Of a stretch of DNA of 64,000 nucleotides, positions 42,056 through 49,476 are shown piece by piece. The notes under the pieces are model-generated. The model saw nothing but the letters and a program-made list of their open reading frames with translations, made no database searches and had not been told where the DNA came from. Numbering within the stretch: the stretch's first letter is position 1; each line of letters starts with the position of its first letter. The translations under genes and the position numbers were made by a program. Origin of the DNA: Psychrobacillus sp. NEAU-3TGS (GTDB lineage: Bacteria > Bacillota > Bacilli > Bacillales_A > Planococcaceae); NCBI RefSeq assembly GCF_029955155.1, contig NZ_JAPNOZ010000004.1:129599-193598 (forward strand), given 5' to 3'.

Positions 42056-42493
42056 ATGGTATATATATATTATCAAGAGATACCGAAGACTCATGTACTT
42101 AATGGTATTATGGAACTTCATAAGCATGTTTTTGAAGGGGCAGAGCTAAAATTAGAAGAACTAACTGATAAGAAGAACCTATTAATATTTGTAGCAGTAG
42201 ACAGTAATCGCATCGTGGGGTTCAAAATCGGATATGAGTATAATGAACAAACGTTTTATAGCTGGCTAGGAGGGGTACATTCAGACTATCGAGGGAAACG
42301 CATTGCATCTGAACTTATGCGACAGCAACATGAGAAAGTAAAATCTCTTGGCTTTTCTAAGGTTCGAACTATATCTCGAAACAAAAGGCGAGCTATGTTA
42401 TTGCTAAACATTAAATTTGGCTTCGATATAGTAGAAACGTTTATGAGTGAAAAAGGGACACATAAAATTGTATTAGAGAAAGAACTTTCTTAA
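42056..42493 (+). CDS. GNAT N-acetyltransferase
   Basis: A 145-residue acetyltransferase. The acetyl-CoA loop is SDYRGKRIASELMRQQH (R-G-K-x-I-A), and the C-terminal part KVRTISRNKRRAMLLLNIKFGF fits the last strands of the fold. The substrate is unknown. The ribosome site is AAAGGAG. It is the last gene of the phosphatase-SRPBCC-GNAT run. Confidence 0.85.
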   Translation: MVYIYYQEIPKTHVLNGIMELHKHVFEGAELKLEELTDKKNLLIFVAVDSNRIVGFKIGYEYNEQTFYSWLGGVHSDYRGKRIASELMRQQHEKVKSLGFSKVRTISRNKRRAMLLLNIKFGFDIVETFMSEKGTHKIVLEKELS

Positions 42494-42645
42494 TGAAGAG
42501 GCGTTCTGTAGGAGTCAGAGAGCCTCTGTATATATTTTACAAAAGATGAAAAGAGTTTTAATAACACATTGAAAGAAATACTGTATAATGATTTGAACAC
42601 TCGACGAAAGCCACGGTATTACGTTAGAAAGAGGTGGAAGTAAAT

Positions 42646-43155
42646 ATGGAGATCATATTGCTTATTATTGTTATTAATGTTGTATATATGACATTAACTA
42701 CTTTACGTTTGATATTAGTTATTAAAGGTTACAGAGTAGTAGCATCGTTCTTGTCTATGGCAGAAGTGTTTGTCTATTTAATGGGATTAACGATGGTTCT
42801 TGATAATCTGGACGAGCCTTTAAATATTGTTGCTTATTGTGCTGGATGGGGTCTTGGCGTGTATTGTGGAAGTATTATTGAAAATCGATTAGCACTAGGC
42901 TATGTCGTATTTGACGTAATCGTCGACTCATTAGAAATAGAAATTCCAATTCAAGTTCGTGCAAAAGGCTATGGTGTCACATCGTGGGTGGCGGATGGAA
43001 AAGACGGAAAACGTCTTTGTATGAAAGTACTAGCTAAGAGAAAAAACGAATTAAAGCTAAGAGACTACATTCTGTCGTTATCGCCGAAAGCGTTTATCAT
43101 TTCATATGAACCAACTAGATTTAACGGTGGTTTCTTAATCAGACCATCTAAATAG
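42646..43155 (+). CDS. UPF0316/DUF5698 membrane protein (YebE-like, DUF2179 domain)
   Basis: A 169-residue protein with three N-terminal membrane helices (MEIILLIIVINVVYMTLTTL onward), then a DUF2179-type cytoplasmic domain with VRAKGYGVTSWVADGKDGKR and LKLRDYILSLSPKAFIISYE. This matches UPF0316 proteins such as B. subtilis YebE, whose function is unknown; the DUF2179 domain is thought to bind a small regulatory ligand. The start is ATG 42646 after AGAGGTGG, with an upstream in-frame GTG inside the site. A hairpin terminator follows. Confidence 0.88.
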   Translation: MEIILLIIVINVVYMTLTTLRLILVIKGYRVVASFLSMAEVFVYLMGLTMVLDNLDEPLNIVAYCAGWGLGVYCGSIIENRLALGYVVFDVIVDSLEIEIPIQVRAKGYGVTSWVADGKDGKRLCMKVLAKRKNELKLRDYILSLSPKAFIISYEPTRFNGGFLIRPSK

Positions 43156-43159
43156 AAAA

Positions 43160-43202
43160 AGAACGAGCTATTTTTCGAGGAATCGAGAAAGGCTCGTTTT
43201 TA
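43160..43202 (+). terminator. Terminator after the UPF0316 gene
   Basis: AACGAGC pairs with GCTCGTT, with an inner CTCGA-like stem, and is followed by T4. Confidence 0.7.
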
Positions 43203-43273
43203 GTAATAAAGAAATTCGTCAATAATGTTAATTGCCTGTAAAATAAGAGTAATATGCTAAAGGGGATGTTAAC

Positions 43274-43699
43274 ATGGCGAAATACGAAGCAAAGATGAAA
43301 GAAACAGAAAGCAGTGTCATTGAATTTATTGAAACTGTGGATAGTCCTAAAAAGAGGGAAGATGCCTATAAGTTGCTAGAAATTTTCAGTGAAGCAACTG
43401 GCTATGAGGCGAAAATGTGGGGACCAAGTATTATTGGTTTTGGATCGTATCATTATAAATATGCGACAGGTCATGAAGGAGATGCGCCGCTTGTTGGTTT
43501 CTCTCCCCGTAAAGCAAAAATCAGTTTGTATTTCGCGACTGGGGATACGGAACGTGAAATTATCCTAGAGAGATTTGGCAAGCATACGACTGGAAAAGCA
43601 TGCGTGTATATTAATAAAGTAGCGGATATTGATGTAGAGGTGTTAAAAGAATTAATCAACAGATCTATTACGTTTTTGCAAGAAACATATGGAAGTTAA
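43274..43699 (+). CDS. DUF1801 (YdhG/YdeI-like) protein
   Basis: A 141-residue protein with the DUF1801 pattern: an N-terminal helix (SSVIEFIETVDSPKKREDAY), then GYEAKMWGPSIIGFGSYHYK and VGFSPRKAKISLYF, and a C-terminal lone helix. The relatives YdhG and YdeI are small cytoplasmic proteins of uncertain role, one reported as an iron chaperone relative and others linked to peptide resistance. The ribosome site is AAGGGGATG. It is monocistronic. Confidence 0.85.
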   Translation: MAKYEAKMKETESSVIEFIETVDSPKKREDAYKLLEIFSEATGYEAKMWGPSIIGFGSYHYKYATGHEGDAPLVGFSPRKAKISLYFATGDTEREIILERFGKHTTGKACVYINKVADIDVEVLKELINRSITFLQETYGS

Positions 43700-43779
43700 T
43701 GTATTTATTTTGCTAAGGGATAAACAATTAATGTATAATACTTAAAGTAGGAAAATGAATCGAAAGAGAGTGGGACTTT

Positions 43780-44500
43780 ATGGGTCGTAAATGGAATAAT
43801 ATTAAAGAAAAAAAAAGCTTCCAAAGACGCGAATACTAGCCGTATCTATGCAAAATTTGGACGTGAAATATACGTAGCTGCAAGACAAGGTGAACCTGAT
43901 CCTACTTCTAACCAAGCATTAAAAGTAGTATTAGAACGTGCGAAAACATACAGTGTGCCAAAGCATATTATTGATAAAGCAATTGAAAAAGCAAAAGGCG
44001 GATCGGAAGAAAGCTATGACGAGCTTCGTTACGAAGGTTTCGGTCCAAACGGTTCAATGGTAATCGTCGATGCGTTAACTAACAACGTAAACCGAACAGC
44101 ATCCGATGTGCGCGCAGCATTCGGTAAAAATGGTGGGAACATGGGTGTCAGTGGTTCGGTTGCGTATATGTTTGATGCAACTGCTGTCATTGGGATCGAA
44201 GGCAAGACAGCTGACGAAGTATTGGAGCTTTTGATGGAAGCAGATGTAGACGCTCGTGATATTATAGAAGAAGAGGATTCTGTTATCGTTTATGCTGAAC
44301 CAGATCAATTCCATGCAGTGCAAGAAGCATTAAGAGCGGCTGGAATCGAAGAGTTTACAGTTGCAGAGCTATCAATGCTTGCACAAAACGACATTTCCTT
44401 GGAAGCAGATGCACAAGTACAATTCGAAAAAATGATCGATGCAATAGAAGATTTAGAAGACGTTCAACAAGTTTACCATAACGTAGATTTAGGAGAATAA
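43780..44500 (+). pseudogene. yebC: YebC/PmpR-family translation/transcription factor, frameshifted
   Basis: The gene starts at ATG 43780 with [11 protein letters not shown], the invariant YebC opening. It then shifts frame at a run of nine A (43808-43816); eight A would continue [20 protein letters not shown]. After the run the rest is open to 44500 and well conserved ([34 protein letters not shown]). The intact form would be about 239 residues, normal for the family. YebC proteins help ribosomes through proline stretches and regulate transcription. The indel may be a consensus error, a true mutation, or a site where polymerase slippage on A9 restores the frame. A start at ATG 43955 would lose the N-terminal domain. 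Confidence 0.9.
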
Positions 44501-44504
44501 TAGA

Positions 44505-44556
44505 GAAAAAGGTTGTCTCATCAGTAGTTATACTACTAATGAGGCAACCTTTTTCT
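44505..44556 (+). terminator. Terminator after yebC
   Basis: AAAAAGGTTG-CTCAT-AGTAGT pairs with ACTACT-ATGAG-CAACCTTTTT, a long stem followed by more T. Confidence 0.9.
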
Positions 44557-44588
44557 TTTTTTAGAATTGGAAAAGTGAAATTTTGAGT

Positions 44589-44662
44589 TTAGTTGGAAAA
44601 ATAACAAATTTAGTTGGAATAATAGCAGGTTTAGTTGGAAAATTGAACTGCTTAGTTGGAAT
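44589..44662. repeat. Array A: four TTAGTTGGAA cores at an exact 21-base period
   Basis: TTAGTTGGAA occurs at 44589, 44610, 44631 and 44652, each start exactly 21 bases after the last, with 11-base AT-rich variable spacers. A related TTGGAA lies at 44567 out of phase. It is between the yebC terminator and a small lipoprotein gene. Twenty-one bases equals two turns of DNA (all cores on one face) and also seven codons. Confidence 0.85.
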
Positions 44663-44711
44663 AGCAATATTCAAGGAGGAACTTTCGACGTGAATAAAGG
44701 GGGGATTAATA

Positions 44712-45020
44712 ATGAAAAAATGGCCTCTATTTCTTGTAAGCATTTTCGTTTGTATATTAATGGGCTGTAGTGAGAATGAAAGGGAAGAAGTAGGAAAACT
44801 AACAAGAGTTGATGTTTTTAAAGTTAATGATGAGGTAATGATTATCGCAGACCAGGATAACATTGATGTATTAAGTCAGGTATTTGAAGAGATTAAATGG
44901 GAACAAAATGTAAAAGCAGAAATGTCGAGAAAAGAAGATGGTAAAGTTGTTTTGTTCATGGAAATAGATAAGAATATGCCAGAGCGTTTGAATACTTTAT
45001 CCCGCATTAACGGGCAGTAA
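44712..45020 (+). CDS. Small lipoprotein of unknown function, 3' end formed by a repeat
   Basis: A 102-residue secreted lipoprotein: KKWPLFLVSIFVCILMGC ends in a lipobox Cys at residue 19. The mature part is short, charged and unlike any family I know. The last residues (T-L-S-R-I-N-G-Q) and the stop codon lie in the dispersed repeat that starts at about 44994, so the original C-terminus has probably been replaced. The ribosome site is AAGGGGGG. Its position after repeat array A is noted. Confidence 0.7.
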   Translation: MKKWPLFLVSIFVCILMGCSENEREEVGKLTRVDVFKVNDEVMIIADQDNIDVLSQVFEEIKWEQNVKAEMSRKEDGKVVLFMEIDKNMPERLNTLSRINGQ

Positions 45021-45315
45021 GACTCTTACTTCAAGATGTAAGAAAAGCGAAAAGATAAGTGGGAGATCAACTGCTGGCATGCGCCCGATTGAATGATCGC
45101 AGACTAAGTACGCAACATCGTGTTGCTCCTGCGCAAAGCTCGTCGCAAAATAAAAGAGCGTTTGCAACATCTGTGTGACCCACATCGTGTGGGGCTCAAC
45201 TAACAATCAGTGGGGGATGACGGGGACTAAAAGCGCGACGTCCATGTTGCAACATCCTCACTAGCACGTCCTGTGCGTCGAAAACCCCCACTGATTGAAG
45301 TTTCACTTTATCTGG
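44994..45315. repeat. Dispersed hairpin repeat, long copy
   Basis: It starts ACTTTATCCCGCATTAACGG and ends CCCACTGATTGAAGTTTCAC, matching both ends of the short copy at 55077-55229. The middle carries an extra block of about 170 bases with pairs such as CCCACATCGTGTGGG, CGCAACATCGTGTTGC and TGCAACAT. Short hairpins pair GGGCAGT-type and AAGTGGGA-type arms. No open frame or transposase is visible. It looks like a MITE or REP-type element. Confidence 0.75.
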
Positions 45316-45422
45316 TTTGAAGGAAATGGAACAGCCATTATTTATGAACAGGAACGAAAACTCTCTTGCAAAACTAGAGGAAAAAAGCACCAACATATTA
45401 AAGAGTAATATTAACTTTGAGT

Positions 45423-45456
45423 AAAACAGCCAAACTGAAAATCAGTAGGCTGTTTT
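45423..45456. terminator. Terminator downstream of the DUF4395 gene
   Basis: AAAACAGCC-ACTGA pairs with TCAGT-GGCTGTTTT; it serves the minus-strand DUF4395 gene and any transcript leaving the repeat. Confidence 0.82.
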
Positions 45457-45460
45457 ATTA

Positions 45461-45880
45461 TTATGTTGCTGATTTTTTCCGACGATAATTCCATTGCTGA
45501 TATTGAAAACGTACAAAGCAACCAATACAAAAACCAAGAATTGCAATGAGTGCAGCTAAACCAACCATGATTGTAGCTACATTAAATAATATAGACCAAT
45601 TGAATAAAAAACTGACAGTTGCAATGAATAAGAAGCCTACTGCTAGCCACTGGTTAAACCTTAGTTGGGCATAATCTTCTTGAATATATTCATTTAAAGG
45701 TTTAGATAAAAACCGTTTTACAATTACTAAAATAGGATGAAACCCAGTTAATAAGCTAGAGAGATTTGCAATTAGAGGGAGGAATAGGATCCATGCTGAT
45801 TGTGTAATAAGCGCAATGATTACGGACAAAACAATTGTCCATTGATTTACCATGACTAGAGGTTTTGGAATTGTTTTCAT
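45461..45880 (-). CDS. DUF4395 membrane protein
   Basis: A 139-residue protein with four membrane helices: MVNQWTIVLSVIIALITQSA, ILFLPLIANLSSLLTGFHPI, and two more including LAALIAILGFCIGCFVRFQY. The CxxC-like FCIGCFVR near the C-terminus and the helix pattern match DUF4395. Family members often sit near thioredoxin-like genes, but none is here. Function is unknown. It is monocistronic. Confidence 0.82.
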   Translation of the reverse strand: MKTIPKPLVMVNQWTIVLSVIIALITQSAWILFLPLIANLSSLLTGFHPILVIVKRFLSKPLNEYIQEDYAQLRFNQWLAVGFLFIATVSFLFNWSILFNVATIMVGLAALIAILGFCIGCFVRFQYQQWNYRRKKSAT

Positions 45881-45989
45881 CTTAAAACCTACTTTACATA
45901 TTGGATTTATTATATTATATGTTAGGTTTAGTTAAATGTAAATACAAATAAACTAATTACAGGTAGTAGAAAAATCGAAGGGGCTATCC

Positions 45990-46190
45990 CGGATTAGCTT
46001 GAAAGTGCTAGATAGTGAAGCGTGGCAATAAGAGAAGGAGGTATTCATAAACAGTAATAAGCCTTACTCAATTAAGAGTGAGGCTTATTACTGTAGACAA
46101 ATTGGTCAAATGTATATGAGAAAAGTGAGGGGAGAGAATTCTTTGACACTTCTTGAGAGCAATTGTTGCGATCTCAAGATTTTTTTTCAA
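45990..46190 (+). other. Plus-strand hairpins and orphan ribosome site without a gene
   Basis: GAGAAGGAGG (46031-46040) is followed by no start codon (ATA instead). CAGTAATAAGCCT-ACTC pairs with GAGT-AGGCTTATTACTG (46051-46094). CTTGAGA pairs with TCTCAAG followed by T8 (46147-46187), a good plus-strand terminator that overlaps the 3' end of the opposite HxlR gene. This could be a small RNA or the fossil of a lost gene. Confidence 0.45.
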
Positions 46191-46518
46191 ATTCACAAAT
46201 ATCAATCCATTTCTGTAAAGAAACAATCACTTCCTTGAAGGCAAAACCTTTTGCAGTAAGCTCATATTCTACTTTTTTGGTAGAGGATTCAAGTAGTTTT
46301 TTATTGACTAAGTTGGCATCAACTAAATCATTTAGTCTTTCAGAAAGTAATCGGTCAGAAATACCGGGGATGCTTGAAAGAATTTCGTTATAACGTTTTG
46401 ATCCCGATAGCAATGTGTAAATAATCATCCCCATCCAACGTTTACCGATAAATTCAATGGCCTGATGATAGTTACTACAATAGCTATTATTTATATTGGT
46501 ATCATTCGTTTTATCCAA
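46174..46518 (-). CDS. HxlR-family (YodB/HypR-like) redox-sensing regulator
   Basis: A 114-residue winged-helix regulator with IEFIGKRWMGMIIYTLLSGS, KRYNEILSSIPGISDRLLSERL (recognition helix) and the wing STKKVEYELTAKG. A Cys near the N-terminus (SYCSNYHQAI) corresponds to the redox Cys of YodB/HypR. The start chosen is TTG 46518, eight bases after GGAGG; an upstream ATG lies before that site. It is divergent from a nitroreductase gene, just as B. subtilis yodB is divergent from yodC. Two palindromes between them are the probable operators. It should sense quinones, diamide or hypochlorite. Confidence 0.88.
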   Translation of the reverse strand: MDKTNDTNINNSYCSNYHQAIEFIGKRWMGMIIYTLLSGSKRYNEILSSIPGISDRLLSERLNDLVDANLVNKKLLESSTKKVEYELTAKGFAFKEVIVSLQKWIDICEFEKKS

Positions 46519-46589
46519 TAACAAAACCTCCATTAAATCATTCGTTTTCTTTTATTGTAGCATATAGTTCTTTTTTATTGACGAATAAA

Positions 46590-46637
46590 CTTACTAATGG
46601 TAAGCTCTTTTAGTACAAAAACTTACTAATAGTAAGT
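46590..46637. promoter_or_regulatory. Two HxlR-type operators between regulator and nitroreductase
   Basis: CTTACTAATGGTAAG (46590-46604) and ACTTACTAATAGTAAGT (46621-46637) are near-identical inverted repeats of the YodB/HypR type (TTACT-N-AGTAA), with centres about 32 bases apart (three helical turns). TTGACG at 46578-46583 could be the -35 for the nitroreductase; the operators cover the probable -10 and start region. Confidence 0.78.
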
Positions 46638-46653
46638 TTCGGGAGGAAATAAT

Positions 46654-47283
46654 ATGTCGACAGAAAAAGATTCAAATCTATATACAATTATGCATGCTAG
46701 AAAATCAGTTAGAGTTTACGATCCCAATTTTAAAGTTTCACAACATGCGTTAGAGGAAATTATTAAAGAAGCAACCTCTGCACCGTCTTCGAGTAATCTT
46801 CAAGCTTGGAAATTCCTTGTCATTCAAGATGACAAAACAAAAGTAGAACTTCGCGCTATAGCGAATAACCAAGAACAAGTAGAAACTTCATCGGCAGTTA
46901 TTGCAGTATTAGGAAATGCTGAAATGTATAAAAATGTCGAACAAATATATACACAAAATGTAGCTGAAGGCTATATGGATGAGGCTACAAAGGATTTAAT
47001 GATTAACAATACAAATCGTACTTATCCTTTTGCTTCATTGGAAACGAGAAAAAATATTGCTACTTTTGATGCTGGTCTTATTGCAATGCAATTGATGTTA
47101 GTTGCAAAAGAAAAAGGATTAGATACGGTGACAATGGGTGGATTCGATAAAGTGAAGTTTGCAGAAAGATTCCAATTACCTGAGCATATTTTCCCTATTG
47201 TACTCATTGCCATTGGTAAAGCAGCTGCACCAGCATACGGGTCATCCCGTCTACCACTAAGTGAAATTGTTCAATTTACTTAA
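46654..47283 (+). CDS. Nitroreductase family FMN oxidoreductase (YodC-like)
   Basis: A 209-residue nitroreductase: the FMN-binding start MHARKSVRVYDPNF, EATSAPSSSNLQAWKFLVIQ, the central DAGLIAMQLMLVAKEKGLDT, and the C-terminal PIVLIAIGKAAAPAYGSSR. It reduces quinones or nitroaromatics with NAD(P)H. The divergent HxlR regulator and its operators suggest induction by electrophiles and quinones. The ribosome site is GGGAGG. A hairpin terminator follows. Confidence 0.92.
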   Translation: MSTEKDSNLYTIMHARKSVRVYDPNFKVSQHALEEIIKEATSAPSSSNLQAWKFLVIQDDKTKVELRAIANNQEQVETSSAVIAVLGNAEMYKNVEQIYTQNVAEGYMDEATKDLMINNTNRTYPFASLETRKNIATFDAGLIAMQLMLVAKEKGLDTVTMGGFDKVKFAERFQLPEHIFPIVLIAIGKAAAPAYGSSRLPLSEIVQFT

Positions 47284-47340
47284 TGTATCCAATTAACCTT
47301 TACATCTATTTTGTAGACTATTTTTTGTAGGATTTATAGG

Positions 47341-47382
47341 CTGTATACCAAACGATTAAACAGGTTGGTATACAGTTTTTTT
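47341..47382 (+). terminator. Terminator after the nitroreductase gene
   Basis: CTGTATACCAA pairs perfectly with TTGGTATACAG and is followed by T8. Confidence 0.9.
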
Positions 47383-47516
47383 TGTATGAGAAGCAGAATC
47401 CGACATAGAAATGTGTTATCTATATAAAAACATATAGTAATATTTTATAAGGCATACGACAGATGTCATTCATATATTTCCTGGGAAATTGACAAAAATC
47501 GATGCTTTACTACAAG

Positions 47517-47547
47517 TATGTTACTGGTGCAAGGCACCAGTAACATA
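47517..47547 (-). terminator. Hairpin after the ABC-F gene
   Basis: TATGTTACTGGTGC pairs with GCACCAGTAACATA, a perfect 14-bp stem with a 3-base loop, just past the ABC-F stop. It lacks a T run, so it may act as an mRNA-stabilising hairpin rather than a terminator. Confidence 0.65.
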
Positions 47548-47554
47548 TCTGTAA

Positions 47555-49210
47555 TCATTTTTTCTTTAGTTCATTGATTTGTTTAGTTAATGCTATAAAC
47601 TGTTGATCCAACTCGTTATATTTGGCATCTTTTTTCTGCAAGTAGCTTAATTGTCCTAGCACTGCTTGTCGTTCGGTTTCTAATTTTAATAACTCTTTTT
47701 CACGTACAGATTCATTCTTTTTATGCATCCACTCGCTATAGCCCATTTCTACTTTCCGAATCGTTTTATTTTCAAAGACGAGTAGTTTATTCGTTAGCTT
47801 TTCTAAAAAATAACGGTCATGTGTGACTAATAAAATTGTTCCAGGATAAGACGACAAGGTTTTCTCGAGTTGTTCACGGGATGGAAGATCCAAATGATTT
47901 GTTGGTTCATCTAATAGTAAAACGTCTTTTTGGTCTAATATGAATTCCATTAGCTTTAATTTTACTCTTTCTCCCATACTCATTGTGCTAATCGGACGGA
48001 ACCAGTGATCCTTCGAAAACCCTAAATTCATCATGAGGGTTTGGATTTGGCCACGTGTTTCAAAATCTGTAGGTCCAAAAAACTCAAATGGTGTTTTTTC
48101 TTCCGGTAAATCAAATACAGTTTGACGTAGGTAGCCTATATTCATCGCTTCTGACTTCCAAAGTTCTCCTTGGCCGTTTTCTTCGCCTAACAATATGCGG
48201 AAAAATGTCGACTTTCCACTCCCATTAGAGCCTAAAATGCCAATTCTTTCTTGAGATTGGACGGTAAAAGTGGCATTTTGGAACAACAATTGATCTTCAA
48301 TTGTTTTACTCAAGCGTTTGGCTTCTATTACTCGCTTTCCTTTTTTCTTATTTCCTTCAATAGAGAAGGTCACATCTTTTTCTGCCTCCGGTTGATCGAT
48401 AGTGTTTTTAGAAAGCTCGAGTTCTAAGCGTTTCTTTTTAGAGCGAATTTGCACATCCATTTTCTTTGCTTTCACTCGGTAATATTCTTTATTGAATTCA
48501 TGTTTAGTTGAATCTGCATGTGCTTTAGCTGACCAGTTTTGTAGCGCAGCCATTTGCTTTTCCACTTGTTTGATCTTTGATTGTTGAGCATCATACATTC
48601 GCTGCTTTGTGAGTCTCATTTCTTCTTTCTTTTGACGAAAAGATGTATAGTTACCTGCGTAAACTATTAACTTTTTATTTTCCACTTCCCAAATCCAATT
48701 GGCTACTTCGTCTAAAAAATAACGATCATGAGATACTAAAATAATTGTTCCGTGGTAGGACTGAATCTGTTGTTTTAAGAAAGACAAGCTTTCTTGGTCT
48801 AAATGATTCGTCGGCTCATCCAATAATAGAAGCTGCGAATTTTCCGCAAATACTCGGGAAAGTCGTCTTTTCATCTTTTCTCCTCCACTTAAATCGTCAT
48901 ACTCTCTATGCACGGGGACAGACCATTTACTGAAATATGACTGCTCCTCATCTGCAAAATCATCGTTCTTAAATTGATCCTCCTCTTGTTTAAAATAGCT
49001 GATAGTAGGTGTAGCTCCAAACCATTCTATAGATCCACTGGATGGAATCGTTTCTTTTGCCACCACAGAAAGTAGGGAAGATTTCCCTTCTCCATTCCTT
49101 CCTACTATGCCAATAACAGCACCTGTTGGAAGGTCTGCTGTAATATTTTCCAAAATAATCTTTTCCCCAAATGTGATACTAATATTCATTAATTTACCGT
49201 GTAATGTCAT
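47555..49210 (-). CDS. ABC-F ribosome-protection protein (Vga/VmlR type)
   Basis: A 551-residue protein with two ABC ATPase domains and no membrane helices. NBD1 has GRNGEGKSS, LSGGEKMKRRLS and LLLLDEPTNHLD; NBD2 has GSNGSGKST, MSMGERVKLKLM and VLLLDEPTNHLD. A charged linker of about 80 residues (RLTKQRMYDAQQSKIKQVEK onward) and a coiled-coil C-terminus fit antibiotic-resistance ABC-F proteins. These displace lincosamides, streptogramins A or pleuromutilins from the ribosome. The start is ATG 49210 after AAAGGAG. The leader holds an ORF and a terminator/antiterminator, typical of drug-induced attenuation. The substrate spectrum is not predictable. Confidence 0.9.
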   Translation of the reverse strand: MTLHGKLMNISITFGEKIILENITADLPTGAVIGIVGRNGEGKSSLLSVVAKETIPSSGSIEWFGATPTISYFKQEEDQFKNDDFADEEQSYFSKWSVPVHREYDDLSGGEKMKRRLSRVFAENSQLLLLDEPTNHLDQESLSFLKQQIQSYHGTIILVSHDRYFLDEVANWIWEVENKKLIVYAGNYTSFRQKKEEMRLTKQRMYDAQQSKIKQVEKQMAALQNWSAKAHADSTKHEFNKEYYRVKAKKMDVQIRSKKKRLELELSKNTIDQPEAEKDVTFSIEGNKKKGKRVIEAKRLSKTIEDQLLFQNATFTVQSQERIGILGSNGSGKSTFFRILLGEENGQGELWKSEAMNIGYLRQTVFDLPEEKTPFEFFGPTDFETRGQIQTLMMNLGFSKDHWFRPISTMSMGERVKLKLMEFILDQKDVLLLDEPTNHLDLPSREQLEKTLSSYPGTILLVTHDRYFLEKLTNKLLVFENKTIRKVEMGYSEWMHKKNESVREKELLKLETERQAVLGQLSYLQKKDAKYNELDQQFIALTKQINELKKK

Positions 49211-49233
49211 ATAATCCGCTCCTTTTGGAGGAA

Positions 49234-49373
49234 CAAAAAAATCCCTCCGAATATGAATCGGAAGGACTCGTTGCCTTTTAAAAAATACGCAAAAAACCAC
49301 TACAAAAATAGAGTGTTGTAGAGAATCTTTCGTATTTGATTGAAAAATGGGCAGACTAATCCTATTTCCGATT
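49234..49373 (-). promoter_or_regulatory. Transcription attenuator in the ABC-F leader
   Basis: On the minus strand, TCCTTCCGA pairs with TCGGAGGGA followed by T7 (49234-49267), an intrinsic terminator ending about 25 bases before the start codon. Upstream, AATCGGAA (49366-49373) can pair with the TTCCGATT of that terminator. The adjacent CACTACAAAA can alternatively pair with TTTTGTAGTG located between them. These are mutually exclusive folds of the kind that control vmlR and other ABC-F genes. Confidence 0.7.
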
Positions 49374-49390
49374 TTGTAGTGTTTATTTTG

Positions 49391-49441
49391 TTAAACCTCT
49401 ACGTAAGAAATAAGATTAAATATCCATTGTCCACCCATCAT
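49391..49441 (-). CDS. Candidate leader peptide of the ABC-F attenuator
   Basis: A 16-codon ORF (MMGGQWIFNLISYVEV) begins at tandem ATG codons next to GAGAGG and ends 18 bases before the antiterminator arm. An extended -10 (TGCTATAAT, TATAAT at 49464-49469) lies just upstream. A drug-stalled ribosome on this ORF could expose or mask the antiterminator. The role is inferred from layout; the ribosome site is close to the first ATG. Confidence 0.5.
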   Translation of the reverse strand: MMGGQWIFNLISYVEV

Positions 49442-49463
49442 CCTCTCAAAAATAGTTGTCTTC

Positions 49464-49472
49464 ATTATAGCA
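49464..49472 (-). promoter_or_regulatory. Extended -10 promoter for the ABC-F leader
   Basis: TGCTATAAT on the minus strand is a perfect extended -10. It begins right after the true stop of the upstream ABC permease. No strong -35 is seen, as is common for extended -10 promoters. Confidence 0.6.
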
Positions 49473-49476
49473 TATT

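Noticed and set aside
44589-44662. Possible CRISPR array
   Set aside because: Core of 10 bases and spacers of 11 bases are far too short, there are only four units, and no cas gene is near.
44561-44863. Minus-strand frame of 100 codons containing P-T-K heptads
   Set aside because: It arises from array A on the opposite strand plus antisense of the lipoprotein gene; no ribosome site. The repeat, not a protein, is the reportable signal.
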